This document shows, piece by piece, positions 18,755 through 28,228 of a stretch of 64,000 nt of DNA (positions within the stretch are counted from its first letter, which is position 1; every line of letters starts with the position of its first letter). The notes under the pieces were generated by a model. That model did not search any database. It saw only the letters and a program-made list of their open reading frames with translations, and was not told the DNA's origin. The position numbers were made by a program, and so were the translations under genes. Source of the stretch: Merismopedia glauca CCAP 1448/3 (GTDB taxonomy: Bacteria; Cyanobacteriota; Cyanobacteriia; Cyanobacteriales; CCAP-1448); the NCBI RefSeq assembly GCF_003003775.1, contig NZ_PVWJ01000002.1, forward strand, positions 1 to 64,000, read 5' to 3'.

Positions 18755-19071
18755 GGGTGCTACGTCTCTACGCATGGCTTTTGACTTCGTTTAATCTACT
18801 CTTAATTTTTTGGCGATCAAACTCTTAACTCATTAATTCGTGTTTCGACATAATATATTAACTAAATCTATTGTGAGGACTCAAGTCTCAGAATTTGTAT
18901 CCTTTGTACTTACATTCTCTCTGAAGTGTAAGTATGCTGTAGTGGCAAAATTCTACTACATCTGGATAGATTTACGATAGATTATATTCATCTTTTGTGA
19001 GATGATTTGTAATTAAGCTACAAAGCGATTACTGGGATAAATTCTCAGTTAGGTGTGAGTGAGGAATAATT
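18755..19071 (+). promoter_or_regulatory. Porin leader and promoter region
   Basis: About 320 AT-rich bases before the porin start. A direct repeat of TGTAAGTATG/TGTAAGTA-like sequence (GTACTTACATTC, GTGTAAGTATG) is present near 18905-18935, and GTGAGGAATAATT gives a good ribosome site. Porin leaders in cyanobacteria are often long and regulated; no specific operator is recognised. Confidence 0.4.
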
Positions 19072-20763
19072 ATGTCGAAACTTTTTTGGAACACTATTAA
19101 AGTGTCTCCTAGCCTTTTAGGAGCTTATTTGCTATTTGGTGGTGTAGCGATCGCCGCACCAGAGATCCGAAATCCATCATCAACTATAAACTCGGAAGTT
19201 GCCCAAGCTACTCCTGTAGATACCACAAATCTAGAGCAAATCCAGCAATATTCTAACCCCGATGCGGTCAATGGAGCTAGCAGTGACTCCATGAACCAAG
19301 TCACTAATGTTTCCCAATTTAGCGATGTACAATCTACTGATTGGGCATATGAAGCCTTAAGTCGAGTAGTTGAAAAATACGGCTGCTTGCAAGGTTATCC
19401 AGATGGAACATACAGAGGTAAAAGAGCTTTATCTCGCTATGAATTTGCGGCTGGTTTAAATGCCTGCTTGCGTCAAATTGAAGCTTTAATCGAAGCTAAA
19501 GGTCAAAACTACGTTCTTAAAGAAGACTTTGAAGCTCTGCAACGTCTAGTCGAAGAATTCCGCACCGAGCTAGCCACTTTAGGTAGTCGGGTGGATAACT
19601 TAGAAGCACGTACTGACTTTCTCGAATCCCACCAGTTCTCTACTACCACTAAACTGAATGGAGAGGTGATTTTTGCGATCGCTGACGTGTTTGGCGATAC
19701 AAAAGCTAGTGTTGACGCGAACAATGACGGTGTAAATGACGATTTAGATGTCAATACCATCTTTTCAAATCGAGTTCGTCTCAACTTGGATACTAGCTTC
19801 ACAGGAAAAGACCGCCTCAGAACCCGTCTCCAAGCTCGTAACACCACTTCATTTAGCGGTAGCGCTCTTACAGGTACTAATATGACCCGTTTGGGGTTTG
19901 ATGGTGACGAAGGAAATGATGTATTCTTGAGCCGCTTGCAGTATCAGGCTCCCTTGGGTGATAAAGTCAAAATCATTTTAGAAGCTAATGGTTTTGAGTG
20001 GAACGACACTTTAGACAGCTTTGCAGGTGCTTTTGAATCTTCCGGTACTGGTTCCATTTCTCGCTTTGGTCGCTTTAATCCTATCTACCGTCAGAGCCGA
20101 GATGGTGCAGGTGCTGCAATTAGATTCGATCTGAGCAAGAGCTTCGGTTTGTCATTTGCTTATGCGGCTCCAGGTGGTGAAGCTAACAACCCCAACAGTG
20201 GTTTATTTAACGGTTCTTATGCAGCACTAGCTCAAGTAGCCTTTAAACCTTCAGATAGTATTAGCCTTGGTTTAACCTATGTTCGTTCCTTAAACCAAAT
20301 CGGTGAGGTTGATTTGACTGGTGGAACTGGTAGCGCTCTAGCCAGAAGACCATTCGGTAATGGGGTAGAAACTACTTCTAACCAATTTGGGGTTGAAGCT
20401 CTCTTCCGTCCTAGTAAAAGCATCCAGTTGTCTGGTTGGGTAGGCTTTACAGATGCTCAAGCTGAAGACGGTACAGGTAGAAATGCTGATATCTGGAACT
20501 ACGCCGTAGCTTTAGGTTTCCCAGACTTGGGTAAAAAAGGGAACTTACTTGGGTTTGTTTTCGGAATGCCACCAAAAGCTACCAGTATTGAAGGCGGACG
20601 TGCAGACCAAAATACTTCCTTGCATATCGAAGGCTTCTATCGCTATCGCTTGACAGACAACATTGAAATTACTCCTGGTTTGTTTGTGTTGCTTAATCCA
20701 GAACACAATGACAACAATGATACTCAGTATGTAGGAGTAATTCGGACAACCTTTAAGTTCTAG
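19072..20763 (+). CDS. SLH-domain OprB-type outer-membrane porin
   Basis: A 563-residue cyanobacterial major outer-membrane protein. It has a Sec signal peptide (AYLLFGGVAIAAP, cleavage near 29) and one SLH domain from about 81 (SQFSDVQSTDWAYEAL, GYPDGTYRGKRALSRYEFAAG) that anchors to peptidoglycan. A short coiled coil follows (about 145-195), then an OprB-like beta-barrel ending in the membrane-targeting phenylalanine (TTFKF). Family knowledge: such Som/IutP porins pass inorganic ions, including iron, rather than sugars. Isolated gene with a strong terminator. Confidence 0.93.
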   Translation: MSKLFWNTIKVSPSLLGAYLLFGGVAIAAPEIRNPSSTINSEVAQATPVDTTNLEQIQQYSNPDAVNGASSDSMNQVTNVSQFSDVQSTDWAYEALSRVVEKYGCLQGYPDGTYRGKRALSRYEFAAGLNACLRQIEALIEAKGQNYVLKEDFEALQRLVEEFRTELATLGSRVDNLEARTDFLESHQFSTTTKLNGEVIFAIADVFGDTKASVDANNDGVNDDLDVNTIFSNRVRLNLDTSFTGKDRLRTRLQARNTTSFSGSALTGTNMTRLGFDGDEGNDVFLSRLQYQAPLGDKVKIILEANGFEWNDTLDSFAGAFESSGTGSISRFGRFNPIYRQSRDGAGAAIRFDLSKSFGLSFAYAAPGGEANNPNSGLFNGSYAALAQVAFKPSDSISLGLTYVRSLNQIGEVDLTGGTGSALARRPFGNGVETTSNQFGVEALFRPSKSIQLSGWVGFTDAQAEDGTGRNADIWNYAVALGFPDLGKKGNLLGFVFGMPPKATSIEGGRADQNTSLHIEGFYRYRLTDNIEITPGLFVLLNPEHNDNNDTQYVGVIRTTFKF

Positions 20764-20797
20764 TTGTAAAACAAGCTTTTTCCCTAGCTGCATATTT

Positions 20798-20834
20798 GAG
20801 GCGTTAGTTTACGATTAACTGCGCCTCTTTTTTT
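20798..20834 (+). terminator. Rho-independent terminator of the porin gene
   Basis: GAGGCG and GCGCCTC form the stem base, TTAGT/ATTAACT extend it, and a run of Ts (CTTTTTTTTT) follows directly. Confidence 0.85.
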
Positions 20835-20846
20835 GGCGATCGCTCA

Positions 20847-20901
20847 TAAGTACCTGTGCAAAATTAAGTAAAGAGTAAAGAGTAAAGAGTAAAGAGTAAA
20901 G
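20847..20901 (+). repeat. Dispersed TAAGTACCTGTGC repeat followed by AGTAAAG heptamers
   Basis: The first bases match the 54-bp repeat, then five tandem copies of AGTAAAG run from 20867 to 20901. This is the short tandem heptamer type long known from cyanobacterial genomes. Confidence 0.9.
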
Positions 20902-21031
20902 AGTTAACTACCCAACGCTCTATTGCGTAGCAATGAGGGCGGACTTCGTGACAGGTGGTTAAACTGTGCAGCAGCTAAATTGTAGATGACTGAGTTAGCT
21001 TTCTGGGTTATCAAACCCTCTCCGTGTCTCC

Positions 21032-21661
21032 CTATCTCCGCGTCCCCGTGTCCTCATCCCATTTTTGATTCGGATAAAGATCTGTGGTGACGGGTACATA
21101 AGCACCAGCCGGAATTTCTACTCCAGGACCAAGGCGACAACCCGCACTGATAAAGGCTCCATCTCCAATTTTGACTCTTTTGGCATAGAGCATCAAGTTG
21201 TCTTTCTTTGGTTTGACAGCGTGAGAATAGATCCCGATTCCATGACCGAAAACTACGCGATCGCCGATTTCCAATAGGGAGCGATCGCCAATCTCTAGTC
21301 TTGATGTCCAATATACTCCTTGACCGACTTTTGCCCCCCATAACCTGAGCCACAAGGAAAATAAACCAGGAATTAGGCGCAATATAGTTTCTAAAGCTGG
21401 AAAAGCGATATAAATAAGTTGAATTTGATGGGTTCCCCACCACGGGGCATAGTTTTTCCCTTCTAGATAGCTAATCCCTTCTTTAAGCGGATAAAACAGA
21501 TGATGCAGCCAATAAACTAGCAAAGGTAGTACATAAAATACTGCTAGTAAAGCAACAGCGCTGAAAATACTTGGTTCAATACATAACCACACAAAAGATA
21601 CTACTCCCAAGAGCATCACTAATGTTGGGAAAAAAGAAAGGATGACACTGAGCCAAGTCAT
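21032..21661 (-). CDS. Left-handed beta-helix (hexapeptide) acyltransferase-like protein
   Basis: A 209-residue protein with two N-terminal membrane helices (about 8-30 and 34-53) and a C-terminal hexapeptide-repeat helix (IGDRSLLEIGDRVVFG, VKIGDGAFISAGCRLGPGVEI), the fold of acetyl/acyltransferases that modify glycans or lipids. Acceptor and donor are not deducible. The last residues (EDTGTRR) are encoded by a GACACGGGGACGCGGAG-type dispersed repeat, so the natural C-terminus may have been replaced. Divergent from the next small gene by 62 bases. Confidence 0.75.
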   Translation of the reverse strand: MTWLSVILSFFPTLVMLLGVVSFVWLCIEPSIFSAVALLAVFYVLPLLVYWLHHLFYPLKEGISYLEGKNYAPWWGTHQIQLIYIAFPALETILRLIPGLFSLWLRLWGAKVGQGVYWTSRLEIGDRSLLEIGDRVVFGHGIGIYSHAVKPKKDNLMLYAKRVKIGDGAFISAGCRLGPGVEIPAGAYVPVTTDLYPNQKWDEDTGTRR

Positions 21662-21723
21662 AGGCTATCTTGTGCATATGCAAGAGCTAGATTACACTAT
21701 CAAATTCGCTTTTAAGGTGTAAG

Positions 21724-22137
21724 ATGACAAAAAATAATTTTTTTCAACCTCAAGAGTTTACTGAAGATAAACTGCGAGTAGAGATTCCCCCAGAAACGAG
21801 TTTGATACAGGGAGATAGAGTACCCAATGGATACGATCCAATGGGACAAGTTTATCTTGAAGGTCGAGCCTATAGAGGTTTTGGAGGAGGAAGCACTCCT
21901 TGGTGGGTGATTATTTCAGGTTGGATGATTTTTGGATCGTTCAGTTTTCTGACTCTGGGAGTAGCGTTAGAAGCCATAAAAGACTTGTTGGTTCAAAAAT
22001 CTACGAGTGGGGATCTTTTAGCCAGTTTTTTCGGTTATTTCCCGCTAATAATTGCCATCATAATCTCTGGCTCGATCTTGTTTATTTTGTGGAAAGGGAC
22101 TAAAGCTAAACTTGCTCGAAAACGTAGAAATAGGTAA
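21724..22137 (+). CDS. Small membrane protein of unknown function
   Basis: A 137-residue protein not assigned to a named family. About 60 polar residues (including GYDPMGQVYLEGRAYRGFGGG) are followed by two membrane helices (about 58-80 and 98-124) and a basic tail KAKLARKRRNR, predicting a cytoplasmic C-terminus. ATG is preceded by AAGGTG. It is convergent with the DUF29 gene, only 8 bases apart. Confidence 0.65.
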   Translation: MTKNNFFQPQEFTEDKLRVEIPPETSLIQGDRVPNGYDPMGQVYLEGRAYRGFGGGSTPWWVIISGWMIFGSFSFLTLGVALEAIKDLLVQKSTSGDLLASFFGYFPLIIAIIISGSILFILWKGTKAKLARKRRNR

Positions 22138-22145
22138 GCTGGGCG

Positions 22146-22607
22146 CTACTTACTACCATCGGGGAACCAATTATCATCTAAAGCTTGGTCAATAGTGAAA
22201 GGACAGTCAATCGGAAAATCCTTCAATCCAGTTTCCTTAATGGCTACCTTCACTGCGTCTTGATAACTTTTAGCCAGTACCGTTTTTGGGTAGATTAGCA
22301 AGCTGGGATTGTCTGCTAGCAGCTTTTGGATTTCTAACCGACTATAAGTGATGGAACCCGCCCAACTTCCCTTTGGTTCTCCCTCAATCGTATACTGACG
22401 ACCGCTAGCTTGATATTGCCACTTTAGCAAGTGAGTTAACAAAACAGTGAGGTAAGATGCGATCGCCCTCCGTTCGCTTTTCCCCAAATCTTCTACCTCT
22501 TGCGCCAAAATTTCGAGATCTATCTCCTCAAACCTCCTCTGACGTAACAGTTCAGCCGTCTGCTGCGCCCACAAACTGAAGTCTTGCTGGTACAACTTAG
22601 AAAACAT
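22146..22607 (-). CDS. DUF29 family protein
   Basis: A 153-residue DUF29 protein: LYQQDFSLWAQQTAELLRQ, FEEIDLEILAQEVEDLGKSE and LTHLLKWQYQ are the hallmark helices. The frame is open to 22688, but the extra residues are encoded by CCCCAATCCCCAATC heptamer repeats and would overlap pgeF, so I start at the internal ATG (22605-22607). DUF29 proteins are multicopy in cyanobacteria with unknown function. Confidence 0.85.
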   Translation of the reverse strand: MFSKLYQQDFSLWAQQTAELLRQRRFEEIDLEILAQEVEDLGKSERRAIASYLTVLLTHLLKWQYQASGRQYTIEGEPKGSWAGSITYSRLEIQKLLADNPSLLIYPKTVLAKSYQDAVKVAIKETGLKDFPIDCPFTIDQALDDNWFPDGSK

Positions 22608-22674
22608 GAGTGTTGGGGATTGGGGATTGGGGCATTGACCAACTAAACTTAGTTTACTCCCAACTTCTAACCTG

Positions 22675-23505
22675 TCAATTACTAACAATTCCCGACCATT
22701 GCACTTTTTTCAAGGCTTCGCGACGATAGGAGAAGAAATTCTCTGGATCTTGATAAGTGCATTGAGGAGCGATCGCAATTTGCTCGGGGTTCAACCCTAG
22801 TTGCTGTAATTGAATGCTGTTGACTTTCCTGACATCTAAACGCACTTTACCAGGTTCATCGTCCGGTAAAATTGGTGAATCTGGTAGCTTTTCAGCATAT
22901 TCAATAATTTTCAAGGGCAATTGAGTTAGATCGTTGGACATGAGACTAGACACTACTTGAGCCGCAACTTCAGTAGTTACTTGATATACATCTCCAGCGA
23001 TCGCAGGCCCTAAAGCGACTCTTAAATCGGGGATATGGCTACCAGCTTGAACTAAACGAGCGATCGCCTCTGGTAAAATTTTCTTCCCCGTACCCCGCCA
23101 TCCTGCGTGTACGGCTCCCACTCTACCAGTTTTCACATCTCCAATCAAAGCTGGGGTACAATCAGCACTGCAAACCCAAATTGATTGTAGAGGCACTTCG
23201 GTAATCAAACCATCACCGAAAGGATAATCTCCCTGTTCTTGAGCTTTAATATTAACTTCCGAAGGCGATAAAACCGCAGCACCGTGTACTTGTTTGACTC
23301 GATAAACTTGTGCTTCTCGGTTTAATACCTGAACTAATACTGCTGGTTCTCGCGGCGAAAATTGGCGAGTAAAGAAGCCATGCGACCAATAATTTAACAA
23401 AGAACAAGTAAGATAGGGTAATCCTTCCCAAATATGCCAATCCCAAGTAACTTTTGAGTTATTACTTAGGGGGTGGGAATCGAGTTTTAATAAGGGGTTT
23501 AGCAT
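22675..23505 (-). CDS. pgeF: Peptidoglycan editing factor PgeF (multicopper oxidase-like, YfiH)
   Basis: A 276-residue YfiH/laccase-domain protein. The zinc ligands are visible as His74 (KQVHGA), Cys116 (CSADCTP) and His133 (VHAGWRG). In E. coli this enzyme removes mis-incorporated L-serine from UDP-MurNAc peptides; related proteins have purine nucleosidase/laccase activities. The C-terminal FFSYRRE motif is conserved. It probably forms a unit with the DUF29 gene downstream, separated only by heptamer repeats. Confidence 0.93.
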   Translation of the reverse strand: MLNPLLKLDSHPLSNNSKVTWDWHIWEGLPYLTCSLLNYWSHGFFTRQFSPREPAVLVQVLNREAQVYRVKQVHGAAVLSPSEVNIKAQEQGDYPFGDGLITEVPLQSIWVCSADCTPALIGDVKTGRVGAVHAGWRGTGKKILPEAIARLVQAGSHIPDLRVALGPAIAGDVYQVTTEVAAQVVSSLMSNDLTQLPLKIIEYAEKLPDSPILPDDEPGKVRLDVRKVNSIQLQQLGLNPEQIAIAPQCTYQDPENFFSYRREALKKVQWSGIVSN

Positions 23506-23526
23506 AAGTCAGAAGTCAGAAGTTAG

Positions 23527-23546
23527 GGGCGCAACGCGTTGCGCCC
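23527..23546. repeat. 20-base perfect palindrome of the GGGGCGCAA family
   Basis: GGGCGCAACG followed by its exact complement, flanked by direct repeats of AGAAGTCAGAAGT on both sides (about 23510-23522 and 23552-23562). The direct repeats on both flanks look like an insertion within a short tandem repeat. Confidence 0.85.
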
Positions 23547-23642
23547 GTACAGAAGTCAGAAGTAAAATATATCAAATCAATAGTTTCAGCTTCCAACTAG
23601 GTTTTAACCTTTTATTTTCGGTCAGATTGAGATGGAACACCT

Positions 23643-24323
23643 ATGGGATTTAATCGGGAGTTAGTCGGTTATTGGCTAGGCGATCGCTTACCTCTAAAAA
23701 TTAATCTACAAGTTTATGATACCCTAGCCTCAACTAGTGAGACATTATGGAAATTAATGGAGAAGGGAGCATCTCCAGGAACAGTCGTAGTAGCACTTCA
23801 ACAAACTGCCGGAAGGGGTCAATGGGGACGACAATGGTCTTCTAATCTAGGGGGATTATATCTTTCTTTAGCCCTGACTCCCAACCTACCTACGGCTCAT
23901 AGTAGCTATCTTACTATATGTACCGCTTGGGGAATTGCTACCCAACTTAGAGACTATGAAATCCCTGTAGAGTTGAAATGGCCCAACGACCTAATTTTAG
24001 ATCGCCGCAAACTAGGGGGAATTTTAACCGAAACTCGGATTCAGCAAGATCTAATTACCCAAGCTGTAGTTGGAGTCGGGATTAATTGGACAAATCGAGT
24101 TCCAGAAGTTGGGATTAACCTGCAAGATTTTCTCACGAAAATTGATTCATTAGAAAAATTAGCTGCACTAACGATTCAAGGAATTGTATTAGGCTATAGT
24201 TACTGTAATCCCCAAAAATTCAAAACTATTATTCCAGCTTACAAACAGCTTTTAACTTCAGATACTTATAGAGATACCACTGCTGAATCAGAGTTATTCT
24301 TTCAGCAGTTAGAGTTTAAATAA
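23643..24323 (+). CDS. birA: Biotin--[acetyl-CoA-carboxylase] ligase
   Basis: A 226-residue biotin protein ligase that joins biotin to the AccB carrier. Motifs: LASTSETLW, the ATP/biotin loop TAGRGQWGRQWSS (about 49-61), ELKWPNDLILDRRKLGGIL (about 110-128) and VGVGINW. It lacks an N-terminal helix-turn-helix, so it is a monofunctional ligase without repressor activity. The C-terminal domain is short. Single gene, convergent with the pseudopilin operon. Confidence 0.92.
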   Translation: MGFNRELVGYWLGDRLPLKINLQVYDTLASTSETLWKLMEKGASPGTVVVALQQTAGRGQWGRQWSSNLGGLYLSLALTPNLPTAHSSYLTICTAWGIATQLRDYEIPVELKWPNDLILDRRKLGGILTETRIQQDLITQAVVGVGINWTNRVPEVGINLQDFLTKIDSLEKLAALTIQGIVLGYSYCNPQKFKTIIPAYKQLLTSDTYRDTTAESELFFQQLEFK

Positions 24324-24355
24324 ACCAATTTTTGGTAGGAAACCCAACTTTAAAA

Positions 24356-26884
24356 TTAACGCAAGAACTTACGACTAAATACCTCTTGACGCAAGTAAAC
24401 CAAATTAGGAGTCATGGGAGGTAAGTTTTCGTAAGCATCGAAATAGCGATCGTAATTGTAATCCCGTTTGGGGTTAGTATATGCCCAATTTTGATTATCC
24501 GTCCAAGCACCACTTACGTGTTGAGGAGTTCCTAAACTCACTAGCGAACCATAGTAAGTTAGCGTTATACCAGACCAATTTTCGTGTAATCGGGGGTAAT
24601 TATGCAAGCCACCATTGGGTACGCCAGTTTGTGATATATCTGTACCAGATAGAAAAGCAGCCTGAATTTTAGTTGCTGTAGCGGCTGGTGCAGTTCTAGT
24701 AGTTTTTAAACCAGTATGATTTCCACAATTAAGTAAATTGGTTGTAGTGTTTAAACACGCATTTGATAACACATTAATTGAGTCAGTTAAAACAGAAGCT
24801 GGCTGTTTGTTAATAGTGTTATAGTCACCTTGTAGATAAACAGCTTGATCGCTAGCAATGGTTAATCCAGTAGGATCTGTAACAGAACTAGTCGTTGATA
24901 AACCAGGTAATTCTTGCCCATTAGTTACTACAAAACCATAAGGACTTTGATTAGTATTAACATCTGCTACAGTTTCATCTACCGTAGCATGAATTACTAA
25001 ACCACCTTCTGTTCTATCTGCGGCTGCGTAGCCTAGTTTTTGGAAAGAACCATTAGCTGCTGTACTATCTCCTTGAATGCCATTACTTGAGTTATTATCT
25101 GCATCATAAAGAGTGAAAAGAGCTTGATTAGAACTAAACCCATTCCCACTATTATTGTTACTAGGATCGTTACCAGTAAACTCAACATAAACTCCATCTT
25201 TATTCCAGATAGTTAGAGCCTTCATATTGAATTGTAAAACTTGAATTTGTCTATCTTCTCTACTGTTGTAGAACTGGTTAACGCTTAAAGGTGAAGCGAC
25301 AAAACATCCTCCATTTAGAGATGAAGTAGTTCGTAAACCCGCTACATCATTGGGATTCCAGTCTTTAATTGTATTATTCCAATGATTAGTTGCAGTTCCG
25401 TTATCTAAACCTGTAGCGACCAGCGCATTAATAATATTATCTTTGACAGTATGTATTTTGCCAACACCACCACTATAAAGAGTATTTAATGATGAAGTCA
25501 ATTCAGTACCATATTTTAAGGGAACTTCACTGACTTTAATTGAAGCAATAGATACCTTTAAAGCCTTGGCTATAGCCTCTTTTCTTTCTGGAGTATTAAG
25601 GTCTGTTGGAATACCAGTTAGTTCGTTAGGAACAGAACTGCAAAAATTAGTTATGACTGGTTGGCGCAGACTTTGTAATTGTCCAGGTTGTAAAATTACA
25701 ATCTGACCATTATTGCGATTGATTGATTGAACGGCAAATGGTAAATTTGCACCTGAAGCAGCAGGATTGAACTGAATTCTTAGATCGGCTTGTGCATGGT
25801 AATCTCCGTTTTTGTTGAGAAAACTTGGCTCAGGAACCTTGATGTTTTTAACACCTACTTTAAGACGATTTCCCCAGCGATTTTTGATATAGGTTCGGTC
25901 AATTAGCGATAATAAACTATCAGTGTAACTACTATCGTGTAAAGCTTGGCAATCTTGACCATCTGGTAAACTAGCGTTGTATTTACATAAAGTAGTTCTG
26001 TCACTAGAAAAAGTTGTATCTTCTGACTTCCTTCTGCTATAAGCATCACCAACGGCGGAAACTTGTCCCATAATTTTTAAGTTATCTGGATCGGCTTTTT
26101 GAGCGCCAAAATAGATACTACCGTTGCTATGTACTGGTCCATTAATTACCATTTTAGAGCCAGGGTGAAACTCCATATCATTTTTGTAGAAAGCTGCAAA
26201 TTGAAACAGAGGAACATTGCGGATTTTGATCAGCATTTCTTGTTTAGATTCTTGGCTACAATCAGGGCGATCTTTTTCTGGTATTGATGCTAATTGTTGA
26301 GGATCGCAATATTCGGGTTGAGCATCTGCTACGATTTTATAACGATATTCTAGAGCGGCTAAATCTTCAAACAATTCACCTGGGGGAATTGTGACTCTTC
26401 TCGGTATAGGTTGTTGTGTAACTGCATCTTGATTATTTAAATCGTTAACGTAACTAATAATATTTTTTCCCCCAATTTTATATACTAGACATTGAAAATC
26501 TCCATTTCCATTATTAGATGATTCTTCATCTAAACAGTCGGCTGTTGAAGCTGGAGGGTTTTGTGAACCTTGTCCATTAGGAAGAGTTATGAGAAGAAAT
26601 TTTTGTCTAATTTTTTCGGCTCTCAAGTTTAATCCACCTTCAGCACCGTAGAAACTACTATTACTATTAACTGAAGCTTCAGATGTGCTTTTTTCAATTT
26701 TAGCTGCGACTATGTATGCCATTAATAGTGCTTGTAACACTAACATGACTCCTACAACCACAAAGAGAATATATCCCTGTTCTGACTGTTTTTCTCGTTT
26801 CCATAAATGTAGAGAAACATGAAAAATTAGTCTGGTAATTTTCGAGGAAATTTGATTATTTCGGGGTGTAAATAAGTTTGACAT
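24356..26884 (-). CDS. hpsA: HpsA-like large pilin-related protein
   Basis: An 842-residue protein beginning with a pilin-like N-terminus: a basic stretch, then EQGYILFVVVGVMLVLQALLM (about 38-60), and SNSSFYGAEGGLNLRAEKIR, as in PilX-like pseudopilins. The long soluble part resembles HpsA of the hormogonium polysaccharide locus of filamentous cyanobacteria, including the terminal LPPMTPNLVYLRQEVFSRKF. The residue five after the candidate cleavage glycine is Val, not Glu. Last gene of a four-gene operon of pseudopilins. Inferred role: surface polysaccharide secretion or gliding. The hps name rests on recalled family features. Confidence 0.72.
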   Translation of the reverse strand: MSNLFTPRNNQISSKITRLIFHVSLHLWKREKQSEQGYILFVVVGVMLVLQALLMAYIVAAKIEKSTSEASVNSNSSFYGAEGGLNLRAEKIRQKFLLITLPNGQGSQNPPASTADCLDEESSNNGNGDFQCLVYKIGGKNIISYVNDLNNQDAVTQQPIPRRVTIPPGELFEDLAALEYRYKIVADAQPEYCDPQQLASIPEKDRPDCSQESKQEMLIKIRNVPLFQFAAFYKNDMEFHPGSKMVINGPVHSNGSIYFGAQKADPDNLKIMGQVSAVGDAYSRRKSEDTTFSSDRTTLCKYNASLPDGQDCQALHDSSYTDSLLSLIDRTYIKNRWGNRLKVGVKNIKVPEPSFLNKNGDYHAQADLRIQFNPAASGANLPFAVQSINRNNGQIVILQPGQLQSLRQPVITNFCSSVPNELTGIPTDLNTPERKEAIAKALKVSIASIKVSEVPLKYGTELTSSLNTLYSGGVGKIHTVKDNIINALVATGLDNGTATNHWNNTIKDWNPNDVAGLRTTSSLNGGCFVASPLSVNQFYNSREDRQIQVLQFNMKALTIWNKDGVYVEFTGNDPSNNNSGNGFSSNQALFTLYDADNNSSNGIQGDSTAANGSFQKLGYAAADRTEGGLVIHATVDETVADVNTNQSPYGFVVTNGQELPGLSTTSSVTDPTGLTIASDQAVYLQGDYNTINKQPASVLTDSINVLSNACLNTTTNLLNCGNHTGLKTTRTAPAATATKIQAAFLSGTDISQTGVPNGGLHNYPRLHENWSGITLTYYGSLVSLGTPQHVSGAWTDNQNWAYTNPKRDYNYDRYFDAYENLPPMTPNLVYLRQEVFSRKFLR

Positions 26885-26907
26885 CTGAATAATTTGTATT
26901 TTATGGA

Positions 26908-27828
26908 TTATCTAGATAAAGAGTTTCTAGGGAAAAACTGTCCAGCAATATTCAATTTATCTTGGCTAACTTTGGCAGCGCCAGGTGATGGATTGATCGC
27001 TTTAATATTGACTTTAACGCTTTGTAATCGCCACCATCTATAAGTGTTTCCATCAGTATGTGTATAAGGAAAGGTTCCAGTTTCTACTGAAATAGTGGGG
27101 AGGGATACTTTAACATCAAAAGAGTCAATGGAATTGACTATGTTTAAGGTTTTACTTCCATCAATTATTAGTTTCATTTTATGATCTACCAATTGATAGC
27201 GGTGTTCTTCTAAAATGTAAACTGTGCTATTAGCACTATAATTTCTTTGCCAAGGAGTACCATCATTTAATCTATTAATTGATAAATTTGTGGTATCTTC
27301 GCTGGCGTATGTAAAATATTCTCCATTACCGTTACCATCATGGATAAAAGCTCTCACTCTTTCTTGAGTATTTCCTTGGCAACCTGTTTCTCCATCTAGA
27401 GAACAACGATATGTTTGCCATTGTTGTACATCATCATTTGTATTGCTACAAGTAACAGGAATATTATTGGCGGTAGTAGTCCCCGCACTAACATTTTGAC
27501 AAGTTCGTAATATAGGTAAAGATAGATTTAATCGGATCGTTAAATCGGAACTATTGTTAACTTCAATTACAGGAAAATTTTCTTCGCTGATACGTTCCCC
27601 AGCTTGTTTAAGATCTGTACCAATAATATCAAGGGTGGCACGCAGGTTTTGATTAACTTCTGTTCTAGCTAGATCTTCTACATATAATTTCCGGTTTGAA
27701 ACTAATAAGGATAAAGTTAATGATAATAAGATTCCGCCTATGATTAAACTAACTATTAATTCAATTAAGGTTAACCCTTTACTCGAATTTTGTATAAATA
27801 GTTTCCACAGTATAAATTTTGACTGCAT
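26908..27828 (-). CDS. hpsC: PilW-like pseudopilin (HpsC-like)
   Basis: A 306-residue pseudopilin. The class III leader reads NSSKG, cleaved before LTLIELIVSLIIGGILLSLT, with the conserved Glu at +5. The C-terminal region (RWWRLQSVKVNIKAINP) resembles PilW-type minor pilins. It overlaps the start of the upstream pseudopilin gene by about 50 bases in another frame and precedes hpsA by 23 bases, so the set is translationally linked. The symbol is by analogy with hormogonium polysaccharide loci. Confidence 0.75.
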   Translation of the reverse strand: MQSKFILWKLFIQNSSKGLTLIELIVSLIIGGILLSLTLSLLVSNRKLYVEDLARTEVNQNLRATLDIIGTDLKQAGERISEENFPVIEVNNSSDLTIRLNLSLPILRTCQNVSAGTTTANNIPVTCSNTNDDVQQWQTYRCSLDGETGCQGNTQERVRAFIHDGNGNGEYFTYASEDTTNLSINRLNDGTPWQRNYSANSTVYILEEHRYQLVDHKMKLIIDGSKTLNIVNSIDSFDVKVSLPTISVETGTFPYTHTDGNTYRWWRLQSVKVNIKAINPSPGAAKVSQDKLNIAGQFFPRNSLSR

Positions 27829-28228
27829 CTCTGATTACCTCTAGTTTAATCTTTCTGCAATTATCTTTACAGCTAGTTTGGTCTTCTGAAAAAGTAATAT
27901 TTGCTTGATATGAATAGGAAGTATAATTAGTAATAGCAGGAGGGCATAAATCAATATCTTCTTGAGGAGCAGAATCTATGGGAGGACATTGCTTAGTAAT
28001 AGACTGGTTAATAGGAGGTTTGGGTAAATTATTAGGATCTTTTTGTCTGAGATGATCGAGAATTCTTTGGGAAAACACTACTGCACCAGTCCGAACTTCA
28101 CTATTGATAGTATTCAATCTTTGTTGGGTAAATAGCAAAGATAAAAAGGCTAATCCTACAGTTATGACAACTAAAGCAACTATCACTTCAACTAAGCTAA
28201 AACCAGAATTTGATTCTATTCGCCTCAT
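27779..28228 (-). CDS. hpsB: PilV-like pseudopilin (HpsB-like)
   Basis: A 149-residue pseudopilin with leader MRRIESNSG, cleaved before FSLVEVIVALVVITVGLAFL (Glu at +5). The cysteine-containing C-terminal half (DQTSCKDNCRKIKLEV) suggests a disulphide. Start ATG overlaps the stop of the upstream gene by four bases (ATGA type), and its own 3' end overlaps the PilW-like gene. Would be processed by PilD and assembled by a type II/IV pilus machine. Confidence 0.75.
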   Translation of the reverse strand: MRRIESNSGFSLVEVIVALVVITVGLAFLSLLFTQQRLNTINSEVRTGAVVFSQRILDHLRQKDPNNLPKPPINQSITKQCPPIDSAPQEDIDLCPPAITNYTSYSYQANITFSEDQTSCKDNCRKIKLEVIRDAVKIYTVETIYTKFE

